NCBI RefSeq assembly: GCF_000721605.1
Contig: NZ_JOIZ01000021.1
Span: forward strand, 138,335 to 202,334
Length of the DNA stretch: 64,000 bases
Source: Streptomyces sp. NRRL S-37
Lineage (GTDB): Bacteria > Actinomycetota > Actinomycetes > Streptomycetales > Streptomycetaceae
Reading direction: 5' to 3'
The notes under the pieces are model-generated. The model saw nothing but the letters and a program-made list of their open reading frames with translations, was not told the DNA's origin and searched no databases. Positions 49,664 to 59,362 of this stretch are shown here, in pieces; the first letter of the stretch is position 1; every line of letters starts with the position of its first letter. Both the position numbers and the translations under genes were made by a program.

Positions 49664-49733
49664 AGCGCCGGGCAGGCCTTGCACCTGCATCTCCCCGCAG
49701 GAAGCGGGGCGTCTTTCCTTGGACCACCAACGC
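49664..49733 (-). tRNA. Atypical tRNA-Gly-like gene (anticodon UCC)
   Basis: A complete cloverleaf can be folded on the minus strand: acceptor GCGTTGG with CCGGCGC (7 bp, two G-U), a 3-bp D stem with GG in its loop, anticodon stem CCCCG/CGGGG around CTTCCTG (anticodon TCC), and a 5-bp T stem GCAGG/CCTGC. Glycine identity elements known for bacterial glycyl-tRNA synthetase are present: G1-C72, C2-G71, G3-C70, C35, C36 and discriminator U73. The T-loop is TGCAAGG, with G at position 55 and G at 60, and position 37 is U instead of a purine. It may be a non-ribosomal glycine carrier or a decayed tRNA. Confidence 0.6.
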
Positions 49734-49897
49734 GTGTCCACTGTCGGGGAGCGACCCCCTCAGCGAGCAAGATGATCGTATCGCATGATCGTCGGGCGTG
49801 CACATCGCCGGGTGCCGGGAAGGCGGAGGGAATAACCGGGGACCGTCTCCTGTTACGTCGCGCAGCGAACGTCACACCCCACAGGAGGCACCCCACC

Positions 49898-50973
<1,076 letters not shown>

Positions 50974-50998
<25 letters not shown>

Positions 50999-52833
50999 AC
51001 CCCGGGCGTGCCCAGCAGCTCGGAGATGCGGTCCGGCGACACCGGACGGGAGTACAGCCAGCCCTGACCGGTGTCGCACCCGATCCGGCGCAGCCTTGTC
51101 GCCTGCGCCGAGGTCTCCACGCACTCCGCGGTGACCGTCAGGCCGAGCCGGTGGGCGAGCTGCACCATCGCCTCGACGATGACCTCGTCCGCCGGGTTCG
51201 GCGGGGCGGCGGCGCGCTCCTCGTACTGGAAGCCCCGGACGAAGGAGCCGTCCAGCTTCAGCACCGACACCGGCAGCCGGCTGAGGTAGGCCAGGTTCGA
51301 GTAGCCGGTGCCGAAGTCGTCGATGGCGATGCGCACGCCCATGTCGCTGAGCGCCTTCAGGGCCTGGATCGGCCGGCCGGACGACCCCATCACCGCCGAC
51401 TCGGTCAGCTCCAGTTGCAGCAGCTCCGGCGCGAGGCCCGTCTCCTCCAGGGTGTCGGCGACGTCCGTCACCAGGTCGGAGTCCCACACCTGGCGGACCG
51501 CCACGTTCACGCTGACGAAGATCGGCGGCTCGTCCGGGTGCTCCACCTGCCAGTCGCGGGCCTGCCGGCAGGCGGTGCGCAGCACCCAGCGGCCCAGCGG
51601 CACGATCGAGCCGTCCTCCTCCGCCAGTGAGATGAACCGATTCGGCGTCAGCGTGCCGAACCGCGGATGGTTCCAGCGGACCAGCGCCTCCACGCCGTGC
51701 ACCCGGTCGTCCTCCATGCCCACCAGCGGCTGGTACTCCAGCGCGAACTCACCCCGGTCGATGGCGGGGCGCAGCGTGGAGGCGAGGGCCTGGCGGGTCA
51801 CGCGGGAGGCGTTGCGCTCCGGGTCGAAGAGCGTCCAGCGGGCCTTGCCGTCGGCCTTCGCCCAGTACAGCGTGGTGTCGGCGGCCTGCATCAGCGCGGT
51901 GGGCGTGGTCCCGGCGGCATGCCGCTCGACCACCCCGATCGACGCCGACACCGACAGCCTGCGCCCGGAGAGGTCGAAGGGCGCCTGGATCGCGTCGAGC
52001 AGCGACTCGGCGAGGTCGGCGAGCTGCTCGGTGCCGGTGGAGTCCTCCACCAGCAGCGCGAACTCGTCCCCGCCGAGCCGGGCGACCAGCGGCGTGCCGG
52101 TCCTGGCCGCGTCCTTCGCGCAGCTCTTGAGCCGCTCGGCGACGGCGGCAAGGAGCTGGTCGCCGACGCGGTGGCCCAGGGTGTCGTTGATCGCCTTGAA
52201 CCCGTCCAGGTCGAGGTAGCACAGCCCGATCCGGCCGGTGCCGCCCTCCTCGTACGACTCCGCCTCCAGCGCGGCCGTCAGCCGTTCGAAGAACAGGGTG
52301 CGGTTGGGCAGCCGGGTCACCGGGTCGTGCATCCGCAGGTGCCGCAGCTGCGCCTGGAGCTCGTGGTGGTCGCCGATGTCGGCGACCGACAGCAGTACGC
52401 CCCCGTCGTCGGCGGGCAGCGGGGAGACCGTCACCCTCACCCACAGCGCGTGCCCCTCCGGGTGCTTCAGCCGACGGGTGCAGCGCAGCCGGGACCGCCG
52501 TCCGCTCAGCAGCTCCCGGTAGGCGTGCCAGGTGCGGGCGTCGGAGGCCAGGTCCACCAGATCGGCGGCGACGGCACCGGGCAGGGTCTCCGGGTCGCGG
52601 CCCAGCAGGGTGGCGAGGGCCGCGTTGGCGCCGGTCACCATGCCCTCACGGTCGACGACGGCCATGGCGAGCGGCGCGGCCGTGAAGACGGAGCGGTACG
52701 ACGGGGACGGCGGGGGGGACGGGGACGGCGGGGGCGGGGCCTCCGTACACGGAGACGTGGTGATCTCACTCTCCGTGACCGTCGGCCGGTTGAGTTCCGC
52801 CGCGGGCGCCGGCCCTTCGGACGTTCCGCTCAC
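50974..52833 (-). CDS. cdgA: PAS-GGDEF-EAL protein, CdgA-like c-di-GMP enzyme
   Basis: 619 aa, GTG start. Domains: a proline-rich N terminus, a PAS domain (about 48-165), a GGDEF cyclase domain with the intact active site LGGDEFALL (about 250), and an EAL phosphodiesterase domain with [10 protein letters not shown], then the [14 protein letters not shown] loop. Both active sites look complete, so either synthesis or breakdown of c-di-GMP is possible. Domain order and neighbourhood match S. coelicolor CdgA, a BldD-controlled developmental regulator; a BldD-type box lies upstream at 53022-53034. Confidence 0.9.
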
Positions 52834-53021
52834 CGCTCGCTCCCGCAGTGCACTCGATCGCTGTCCGTGCAGAAAGTCTCAGAGTCTCAGGAAAGTGTGC
52901 CGATCATAAGGGCCCACGCCGGGGCCTTCCAGTCACTGTCCGGTCTCCAGGGCGGATCCGCATCCCTGTCCGACCATTTCCGCCCGCCGGTGGACGGCTT
53001 CTGTGCTCCTCCGACCAGTTG

Positions 53022-53034
53022 TGACGTTCCGTGA
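53022..53034. promoter_or_regulatory. BldD-box-like site between cdgA and the M6 protease gene
   Basis: TGAC-GTTCC-GTGA fits the BldD consensus TNAC-N5-GTNA exactly. It lies about 190 bp upstream of the cdgA start and 130 bp upstream of the divergent protease start. cdgA is a known BldD target in S. coelicolor, which raises the prior. Confidence 0.6.
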
Positions 53035-53164
53035 GTGCGCGGAGTGCCGGTCCCGCCCGGACATCCGCGTTTCTCACTCGTCCGGTGCAGCCGAACAGGG
53101 CGTAGTGCGACAAATGTGCACAGTCTGGGTGCGGTGTCCCGTGAACCGTCTCCCGGAGGTCCCC

Positions 53165-54517
53165 GTGCCGCGTCAGCTCACCCCGAGAGGACTCGGCCGT
53201 GAGGCTCTCCGGCGGAGGCCGGCACGACTGAGCCGATCGGGTGTACCGGGTACGCCGGGGGGCGCGGGCGTACGGCCCCGGCTGCGCAGCACCGCCGCGA
53301 TGTGCACCACCATGTCGGCGCTCGCGGCGACCTCGCTGGTGAACGTCCCCTCCGTCACCGAGCCCTTCTCCGCCGCACCCTGCGCCCTCACCCGCACCAC
53401 CGCCCACCACTCCGAGGGCCTGGACACCTGGAACACCGCCTACCCCCGCCCCGCCCGGCGCCTGGACGCGGTGATGGTCTTCCTCTCCTTCCCCGACTCC
53501 CACCCCCTGACCACGCCCGCCGAACTCACCGCCGACCACTTCCCCGCCACCAGCCACTTCTTCGAGCGGGCCTCCTACGGCAGGTTCACCCTGCGCCCGC
53601 ACCCCCTGCGGCAGTGGTTCCGCATGCCCCGCCCCTCCACGGAGTACGCCATACAGCGCGACTGGACCGTCACCGACCGGGCCGCCTACCTGCGGGACGC
53701 GCTCGCCGTGACCGACCCGCACGTCGACTTCTCGCGCTACGACATCGTGTACCTCGTCGCCGACCCGGACGCGCCGGGCGTGGACTCCGACGCCACGAAG
53801 GTCGTCAACCTGGACACCCCGCTGCACGCCGACGACACCGACATCCGCCGGGTCGTCACCGTGTTCGAGAACCACCCCCCGGACCGGCTCGTCCTCGCCC
53901 ACGAGACCGGCCACGTCTTCGACCTGCCCGACCTCTACCACCGACCCGTGGACGGCAAGGGCGACTGGGACACCCACGTCGGCGACTGGGACCTCATGGG
54001 CAGCCAGTTCGCCCTCGCCCCCGACCTGTTCGGCTGGCACAAGTGGAAGCTGGGCTGGCTGGGGGCCCGGCAGGTGCGGTGCGTGCAGGACGCGGGGCCG
54101 GTACGGCTGACGCTGGAGCCGCTCGGGGCGGGACCGGGGACGCCGGTGACGGGCGCCGCCGGGGCGCCCTCCTTCGGGCTCGGCCGGGGCATCAAGCTCG
54201 CGGTGGTGCGCACCGGCCCCGACAGCGCGCTCGCCTTCGAGGCCCGGGGGCCGGTCGGCAACGACATGCGGGCCTGCCGGCAGGGGGTGCTGGTGTACAG
54301 GGTGAGCAGTGGCACCCGGTCCGGACGCGGCCCCGTCGAGGTCGTCGACGCCCACCCGCACACCGAGGCGTGCTGGGAGGACTCGGTCTACCCGCCGCTC
54401 GCCGACGCCCCGGTCGCCCTCGGCGAGAGCTTCACGGTGCCGGGGACGACCGTACGGGTGGAGGTGGAGGGACGTACGCCGTCGGGGTCGTGGACGGTGA
54501 GGATCACCACACGGTAG
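53165..54517 (+). CDS. M6-family-like secreted metalloprotease
   Basis: 450 aa from GTG 53165 with GGAGG at 53155-53159. A basic N terminus precedes a weak hydrophobic segment (residues about 42-58). Zinc site LAHETGHVFDLPDLY is HExxH with a downstream Asp, and a Met-turn-like DWDLMGSQF follows; this is the immune-inhibitor-A (M6) pattern. The C-terminal third is a beta-rich domain. Export is expected, though the signal is not standard. Confidence 0.85.
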   Translation: MPRQLTPRGLGREALRRRPARLSRSGVPGTPGGAGVRPRLRSTAAMCTTMSALAATSLVNVPSVTEPFSAAPCALTRTTAHHSEGLDTWNTAYPRPARRLDAVMVFLSFPDSHPLTTPAELTADHFPATSHFFERASYGRFTLRPHPLRQWFRMPRPSTEYAIQRDWTVTDRAAYLRDALAVTDPHVDFSRYDIVYLVADPDAPGVDSDATKVVNLDTPLHADDTDIRRVVTVFENHPPDRLVLAHETGHVFDLPDLYHRPVDGKGDWDTHVGDWDLMGSQFALAPDLFGWHKWKLGWLGARQVRCVQDAGPVRLTLEPLGAGPGTPVTGAAGAPSFGLGRGIKLAVVRTGPDSALAFEARGPVGNDMRACRQGVLVYRVSSGTRSGRGPVEVVDAHPHTEACWEDSVYPPLADAPVALGESFTVPGTTVRVEVEGRTPSGSWTVRITTR

Positions 54518-54524
54518 ACGCGAC

Positions 54525-54553
54525 GAAGGCCCCTCGCTTCCGCGAGAGGCCTT
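54525..54553. terminator. Terminator between M6 protease gene and tRNA-Lys copy 3
   Basis: GAAGGCCCCTCGC (54525-54537) pairs with GCGAGAGGCCTTC (54541-54553), one mismatch, around TTC. Positioned like the hairpins of the other two tRNA-Lys genes. Confidence 0.8.
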
Positions 54554-54563
54554 CACCGTGTCG

Positions 54564-54637
54564 TGCGCCGCCAGGGACTCGAACCCCGGACCCGCTGATT
54601 AAGAGTCAGCTGCTCTAACCAACTGAGCTAGCGGCGC
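54564..54637 (-). tRNA. tRNA-Lys (anticodon CUU), copy 3
   Basis: Identical over 74 nt to the copies at 36956 and 40637. Its first ten bases also encode the last codons and stop of the upstream protein gene on the same strand. Confidence 0.97.
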
Positions 54638-55203
54638 CTGCTGACGTCGTAGACACTAGCATCACGATCGGCGGGAGGAAAAATCGAAATCCGCACGGCC
54701 GCGCGGGCCGCCCGCACGGCCGCCCACAGCAGCACCTCCGGGCCCGGCAGCCAGGGGTGACGGGTGTCCGGGGCGACGAGCCAGCGGGAGCCGGAACGGG
54801 GGGTGGGCGCGGGGACGGTCACCGCGTCGCCGGTGCCGTGGCACAGCAGCGGCGGGACACCGTCCGTGCGTGAGCCGTGGGCGCCCCACTCCTCCCACTC
54901 CATGAGGGCCGGGAGCCGCTGCGCCGTGCCGGGCGCGGCGAACAGCAGCATCCGCCCCCGGAACTCCGCCACCGGCCCCGACCCCGGCCCCTCGTCCCAC
55001 ATCCGGTCCAGCATCCGCCGCCCGAAGATCGTGGGCACGCTCACCACGTCGAAGACCGCACCGCAGGGCAGCACGACCGGCGCGTCCGGCCGCTCCCCCC
55101 AGTGCGAGAGCGTGCTGCGCGGATACGTCCCCGCCGAGGCGAGCCAGGCGGCACCGTCGGGGGTGACGCCGCTGACGCCGGAGGCATTCCGTGTGCTGCT
55201 CAT
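54628..55203 (-). CDS. Hypothetical protein, possibly prim-pol-related, ending inside tRNA-Lys
   Basis: 191 aa from ATG 55203. The segments GAAWLASAGTYPRSTLSHW, VVLPCGAVFDVVSVPTIFGRRMLDRMW and a C-terminal WLVAPDTRHPWLPGPEVLL look like the small bifunctional primase/polymerase-like proteins of Streptomyces, but no DxD catalytic pair is evident, so the call is tentative. The stop codon TAG lies within the acceptor region of tRNA-Lys copy 3, so the mRNA must run into the tRNA. Confidence 0.7.
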   Translation of the reverse strand: MSSTRNASGVSGVTPDGAAWLASAGTYPRSTLSHWGERPDAPVVLPCGAVFDVVSVPTIFGRRMLDRMWDEGPGSGPVAEFRGRMLLFAAPGTAQRLPALMEWEEWGAHGSRTDGVPPLLCHGTGDAVTVPAPTPRSGSRWLVAPDTRHPWLPGPEVLLWAAVRAARAAVRISIFPPADRDASVYDVSRRR

Positions 55204-55387
55204 GACGGACAGGTCTACCCTGAGTGAGGGAAAGCTTCCGCAGGGTTGCGGGAATCGGGGACGCGGGGGCGGGGGAGGGGGTATCTTGCCCGCCCGGCAT
55301 ATGCGGATGCGCGTCTGTACCGTCTGCACAAGGCCGTACGAGCCGTACGGGCCTTGGGAGCCATACGGACCGGGCGGGCCGTACGCG
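55204..55387. other. Spacer with clustered CCGTACG / CATACGG words
   Basis: At about 55330-55400 short words CCGTACG, CATACGG and ATACGGG recur every 9-20 bp. No gene is supported; the upstream promoter of the 54628-55203 gene should be here. Confidence 0.4.
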
Positions 55388-55759
55388 CTATACGGGATCG
55401 GCGTGCCCGGAGCCGCCGCCCTCGCCGCCCCTCATCAGATCCCGGCCGAACTCGACCATCTTCTTCGCGTAGTCCTCGGTCCACTCGGCGCGCTCGGCGA
55501 TGTCCGCCGGCGTCAGCCGGTCGAAGCGGCGGGGGTCGGCGAGCTGGGCCGCCGCCACCGCCTGGAACTCCGTCGCCCGGTCCGCGGCGGCACGGAACGC
55601 GAGCGTCAGCTCGGTCGCCCGCTCCAGCAGCGCGCGGGGATCGTCGATCGACTCCAGGTCGAAGAAGTGCTCGGGGTCGGAGGCCGCCTCCGCGGGCTCG
55701 AACAGCAGGGGCGCGGGGCGTAGCCGCGGCTGGTCCCGGCGCGGCGTGTGCTCCGCCAT
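55388..55759 (-). CDS. Conserved hypothetical helical protein
   Basis: 123 aa from ATG 55759 (GGAGGA upstream). Acidic, helical, no membrane segment: EPAEAASDPEHFFDLESIDDPRALLERATELTLAFRAAADRATEFQAVAAAQLADPRRFDRLTPADIAERAEWTEDYAKKMVEFGRDLMRG. The last part (LTPADIAERAEWTEDYAKKMVE) resembles a helix-turn-helix; a DNA-binding or adaptor role is possible. No family recognised. Confidence 0.7.
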   Translation of the reverse strand: MAEHTPRRDQPRLRPAPLLFEPAEAASDPEHFFDLESIDDPRALLERATELTLAFRAAADRATEFQAVAAAQLADPRRFDRLTPADIAERAEWTEDYAKKMVEFGRDLMRGGEGGGSGHADPV

Positions 55760-55834
55760 GACTTCTCCTCCGTACGTCGCGATCGCCCCCCTCGTCTCGG
55801 GCGGGCCACCGTCCATTGTCCCGCGCCCCCGCAA

Positions 55835-56033
55835 GAGGGCCTGAGGGCCACATCCCCGGGCACCGCGTGAATGGCTTCCCAGCCGTCCGGGCCGTATGCA
55901 TGGGCTTGCTGTTCCCCGCTGGGGACCTCGAGAGCGGCGCGGCAGCCGTGAGCGCCGCTACGGTGGCAAGGTGACGGCGGCACCGGTGATTCCTCTGATC
56001 AGGGTGCGGCGCGGGAAACCGGCGTCGATGAGA
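55835..56033. other. Non-coding spacer
   Basis: Between the helical protein's upstream region and the 3' end of the membrane protein gene; nothing recognised. Confidence 0.4.
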
Positions 56034-56450
56034 TCACCCGGGAAGTTTTCCGGCTCGCTTGCGCAGGTGTACGGAGGTGCCGGCCGAGACGAGGGCGGCA
56101 CCCGCCGGCAGGCAGACGAAGACGGTGACCGACGTGGAGACGTACTCCACGGTCGACCCGTCGGAGTACACGCAGGCGCTTCGAAGAGGCCAGTACGACT
56201 GCTCGACGGCCGCCAGGTCGGCGCCGGCGTCGTTCCGGCTCGCGCACAGTTCGGGGAAAGGCCCACCCATGGTGACGGAGAACCAGCCGTAGCAGTACAC
56301 CGCCACCGCCGAGGAGGCCAGGATCAGGGCGACGAGCGCGTGGATCCCGGGAACGGGCAGCGGCGGGTGGTTCAGCAGGATGAGGACCACCACGATGCCC
56401 ACCGCCGCGGTGACCAGGCTCGCAGCCAGCAACGCGCCCATCGGGAACAT
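56034..56450 (-). CDS. Small membrane protein with extracytoplasmic cysteine loop
   Basis: About 138 aa from ATG 56450 (ATG 56441 also possible). Three hydrophobic segments: residues about 5-25, 32-52 and a C-terminal one near 105-125. Between the second and third lies a hydrophilic loop with two Cys (FPELCAS, LRSACVY). No family recognised. Divergent from the lipoprotein gene at 56645. Confidence 0.65.
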   Translation of the reverse strand: MFPMGALLAASLVTAAVGIVVVLILLNHPPLPVPGIHALVALILASSAVAVYCYGWFSVTMGGPFPELCASRNDAGADLAAVEQSYWPLRSACVYSDGSTVEYVSTSVTVFVCLPAGAALVSAGTSVHLRKRAGKLPG

Positions 56451-56644
56451 ATGAGGCCTACCTCTTCTCTTCCTTCTGTGCGGCAGCGCGAACATGGACC
56501 GTTGTTCCCTGCCGAGGGCTTCGAGGGTGCGGAGGCGGGCGGTGAACACGAGGATGCACCGCCGCAGGCATGCGTCGCTGTCACCCGCGGCTGCCATGCC
56601 CCGGGATACACTGCTCCGCTCCGCCACGACCGGAGGTCACCTGA

Positions 56645-57172
56645 GTGTTCCCCGCATGGATACGTACCGGTGCTCCGTCGGCCCTGATGATTCTCGCCCT
56701 GTCCGGCTGCTCTTCCCTCTGGGGCTGCACCGACACGGTTGCGGAGCGCGGTGAGGCCGGTGTCAGGGTGCGGGTCGAGGACACGTCCGGGCAGCCTCTC
56801 GGCGTCACCGCCGAGGTCGTCGACTGGCGCCTCGAGCCCCACCCGCAGGTGCCCTCCGAAGGCGATCAGGTCTACTTCCACTATCGCTTCGACGGCGTGG
56901 ACGAGAGTTCCGGCCCCGCGGTGGACGCCTGTGCGGTCGATGAGGAGCGCGTGGCGTTGGGGTGCCATGTGGTCTTTTCGTCCGGGGCGTTCAGGCGGGA
57001 CGGTGGCCTCACGGGCGACAGTTGGCTCGCCGTCGAGCACCCGGAGCGGGTTGCCGGAGTGCTCTTGATCCCCAACGACCAGTCCTACGACGGACGAACC
57101 TGTGAGGAGGACATCAAGGACGGGGGCGGTCCGCATCCCCCGGAACCGGCCGCCATGGGAGACCAACTCTAG
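56645..57172 (+). CDS. Hypothetical lipoprotein
   Basis: 175 aa from GTG 56645, with GGAGG at 56629-56633. Signal and lipobox ILALSGCSS. Four further Cys (GCTD, DACAV, LGCHV, RTCEED) suggest two disulfides in a small beta domain. No family recognised. Lies beside another small envelope protein on the opposite strand; any link is unproven. Confidence 0.7.
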   Translation: MFPAWIRTGAPSALMILALSGCSSLWGCTDTVAERGEAGVRVRVEDTSGQPLGVTAEVVDWRLEPHPQVPSEGDQVYFHYRFDGVDESSGPAVDACAVDEERVALGCHVVFSSGAFRRDGGLTGDSWLAVEHPERVAGVLLIPNDQSYDGRTCEEDIKDGGGPHPPEPAAMGDQL

Positions 57173-57360
57173 GACGTCCTTCAGCAGGCGGTCCTGCGGT
57201 GGCGTACGAGGGTCGAGACCAGGGTGGGGCAGAGGCCTTGGAGCACTTACCGGCCCTGGAACGGTTCGAGCGCTTTTCCGGCCGCTGGACCATGCGGTGT
57301 CCGACTTTGTCCGCCCTCGTTCGGCTGCCGCACCGCGTGGGTTGTCCCTATCCTGGCGTC

Positions 57361-57582
57361 ATGAGCACCTTGCGTGAAGAGCTGCACGAGCTGATCGACC
57401 GGCTGCCGGAGTCGCAGGTCGCGCCGATACTGGCTCTCGTGCGGGAGAGCACTCCGGCCGAGGACGGTGGGGAGGAGTGGCCGCTGCCCGACTTCGTCGG
57501 CGCGCTGTCCAGCGGCAAAGGCGACCTGGGTGCTCGCTCCGGTGAGATCCTCCGCGCGGAGATGGGACGCGAAGCCGAGTGA
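57361..57582 (+). CDS. Antitoxin of a VapBC-type pair
   Basis: 73 aa from ATG 57361. A short helical N terminus (LREELHELIDRLPESQVAPILALVRE) and a flexible, acidic C terminus that would wrap the toxin. Its TGA overlaps the toxin's GTG (GTGA), the normal coupling in toxin-antitoxin operons. The N terminus should bind the operon promoter, but no clear ribbon-helix-helix is visible. Confidence 0.75.
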   Translation: MSTLREELHELIDRLPESQVAPILALVRESTPAEDGGEEWPLPDFVGALSSGKGDLGARSGEILRAEMGREAE

Positions 57583-57989
57583 TCATCTGGGACACCGGGG
57601 CGCTGGTCGCCGCCGCCGACACCGACGACCAGGACCACGCCCGCTGCGTCGAGCTGATGCGACGCACCCCCCGTCCGCTGCTGGTGCCCTACCCGGTGCT
57701 CACCGAGGTCTGCTACCTCTTGGAGCGTGAGCACGGCACCCGTGCGGAGGCCGCCTTTCTGCGTTCCGTCCGTACCGGACAGATCAGCTTGATTCCCTTG
57801 GCGGCCCAGGACATCGACCGCATGGTCGAACTGGTGGAGAAGTACGCCGACTTCCCCCTGGGCGCGGTCGACGCCTCCGTCGTCGCCGTTGCCGAACGAC
57901 TTGGCGCGGATGCCATCGCCACCCTCGACCGACGCCACTTCAGCGTCGTCCGCCCCGTGGCCCCCTTCTCCCTCACCCTGCTGCCGTAG
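57579..57989 (+). CDS. PIN-domain ribonuclease toxin (VapC-like)
   Basis: 136 aa from GTG 57579. PIN acidic residues: Asp in MIIWDTGALVAAAD, Glu in PVLTEVCYLLE, Asp in FPLGAVDASVVAVAE and Asp in IATLDRRHF. These coordinate Mg2+ for RNA cleavage, usually of tRNA or rRNA. Paired with the antitoxin just upstream. Confidence 0.88.
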   Translation: MIIWDTGALVAAADTDDQDHARCVELMRRTPRPLLVPYPVLTEVCYLLEREHGTRAEAAFLRSVRTGQISLIPLAAQDIDRMVELVEKYADFPLGAVDASVVAVAERLGADAIATLDRRHFSVVRPVAPFSLTLLP

Positions 57990-58012
57990 CCGCGAGCGGT
58001 CGAGGTTGCCGG

Positions 58013-59362
58013 TCAAGGCCGCCAGGCCACCCGGTGTTCCGACAGGTGTGCCAGGACCGCGTGGTTCGCCTCCCAGCCGTCCGGGAACTTCACCAGCGTG
58101 CCCAACTGGACCGGTTCCGTGGACGGGTAGTCGTCCAGCAGGTTTGTCACTCCCTCGCGGCAGACCACGATGCAGGCGTGACGGTGGCGGGAGGCCAGGA
58201 CGCACAGGCGGCCCGTCTCCAGGTGGAAGGCGGTGGCGTCGGGGCGGCCGGAGAGGGGGTGGAGGACGACCGTGACGTCGTACTCGCGGCCCTGGAGACG
58301 GTTGGCCGTGTCCACGGTGACGTCCGGTACGCCGAGTTCCGTGAGGGCCGCCCGTACGGCGGCGGCCTGGTCGCGGTGGGCGGTGCCTACCGCGATGCGG
58401 TCGGCGGTGAGGGGGGTGGGGTCCGGGGAGCGTTCGGAGGTCGCCGCTCCGCCCCGGTCCAGGAGGCGGCGGACCACCAGGGCCACCGCGTGGACCGCCT
58501 CCGGGTCCGTGCGCGGGGTGTGGCGGGCGGGGAGTTCCAGCAGGCCCCAGCCGGACTCCGCCGCCTCGTCGATCACCCGGTCCGGGGCCGAACCGTCCGG
58601 CGGGACGGAGAAGGTGAGCCTGCGGTCGCCGTGATTCGTGCCGCTGCGGAACGGGGTGTACGGGTAGAAGGCGTCGGACACCAAGGGCGCCGCTGATGCC
58701 GGGAGGCGCCAGGAGACCGGCAGGCGGTGCTGCGGCAGTTCCGGGTTGTGGGCGAGCAGGGTGGTGACCGCCGACGCCGACGGGTCGTACGACAGGCTCG
58801 CCCACTGCTCGCTGCCCACGATGGAGAAGGGGTCGAGTTGGCCCGGGTCGCCGACGAACAGCGCACGCTCGAACAGTCCCGCCACGGCGAGCAGCGCGTC
58901 CGAGCGCATCTGGTACGCCTCGTCGACGATCGCGTGCTCCCACGGCTCCACGCCCTTGACGTGCGCCCACTTCGCCGCCGTGGAGATCACCACGGGCAGA
59001 CCGGTGAGATCGGCCGCCTTCGCCGACGTGCGGACGTGGTCCAGTGCGTCGAGCGCCTTGTCGTAGGGGTCCGTGTCGCTGCTGTGCAGGCGGCCCACCG
59101 GCAGGTCCGGGTTCTTCTCGGCGAGGCGGAGGACCAGGTCGTCGACCTGGGCGTTGGTCTGCGCCACGACCATCAGGGGGCGGCCCGCCTCCGCCAGTTC
59201 CAGGGCCGCGCGCACCACCAGGGTGGACTTGCCGGCACCCGGCGGGGAGTCGACGACGACACCGCGCGCGGTGCCGCGCAGGGTGTCGCGGAGGATCGCG
59301 TCGGTGGCGCGGGTCGCGGCCGCCCCCGGGTCGAACACGGCCTGCTGGGCGGGGGCGGTCAC
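58013..59362 (-). CDS. SF1 (Upf1-like) DNA/RNA helicase
   Basis: 449 aa, GTG start overlapping the stop of the middle gene (GTGA). Walker A SPPGAGKSTLVVRA, Walker B/motif II AIVDEAYQM, motif III FVGDPGQLDPF, and motifs V/VI VDTANRLQGREYDVTVVLHPLSG and RHRHACIVV. It is a compact helicase with no extra domains. Third and last gene of an operon with an uncharacterised protein and a Fe-S nuclease, suggesting joint DNA-end or plasmid/phage DNA processing. Confidence 0.85.
   Translation of the reverse strand: MTAPAQQAVFDPGAAATRATDAILRDTLRGTARGVVVDSPPGAGKSTLVVRAALELAEAGRPLMVVAQTNAQVDDLVLRLAEKNPDLPVGRLHSSDTDPYDKALDALDHVRTSAKAADLTGLPVVISTAAKWAHVKGVEPWEHAIVDEAYQMRSDALLAVAGLFERALFVGDPGQLDPFSIVGSEQWASLSYDPSASAVTTLLAHNPELPQHRLPVSWRLPASAAPLVSDAFYPYTPFRSGTNHGDRRLTFSVPPDGSAPDRVIDEAAESGWGLLELPARHTPRTDPEAVHAVALVVRRLLDRGGAATSERSPDPTPLTADRIAVGTAHRDQAAAVRAALTELGVPDVTVDTANRLQGREYDVTVVLHPLSGRPDATAFHLETGRLCVLASRHRHACIVVCREGVTNLLDDYPSTEPVQLGTLVKFPDGWEANHAVLAHLSEHRVAWRP

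Noticed and set aside
49664..49733. Reading the tRNA-like element as an ordinary tRNA-Gly
   Set aside because: The T-loop and position 37 differ from normal elongator tRNAs, so I kept it as an atypical tRNA-like gene with lower confidence.
54564..54637. tRNA-Lys copy 3 as an integration site of an element
   Set aside because: No integrase and no second partial tRNA copy is present next to it; the neighbouring genes look like core genes.
55320..55410. PYGP-like repeats read on the plus strand near 55,350
   Set aside because: The repetition comes from recurring CCGTACG-type words; no start, ribosome site or homologue supports a coding gene.
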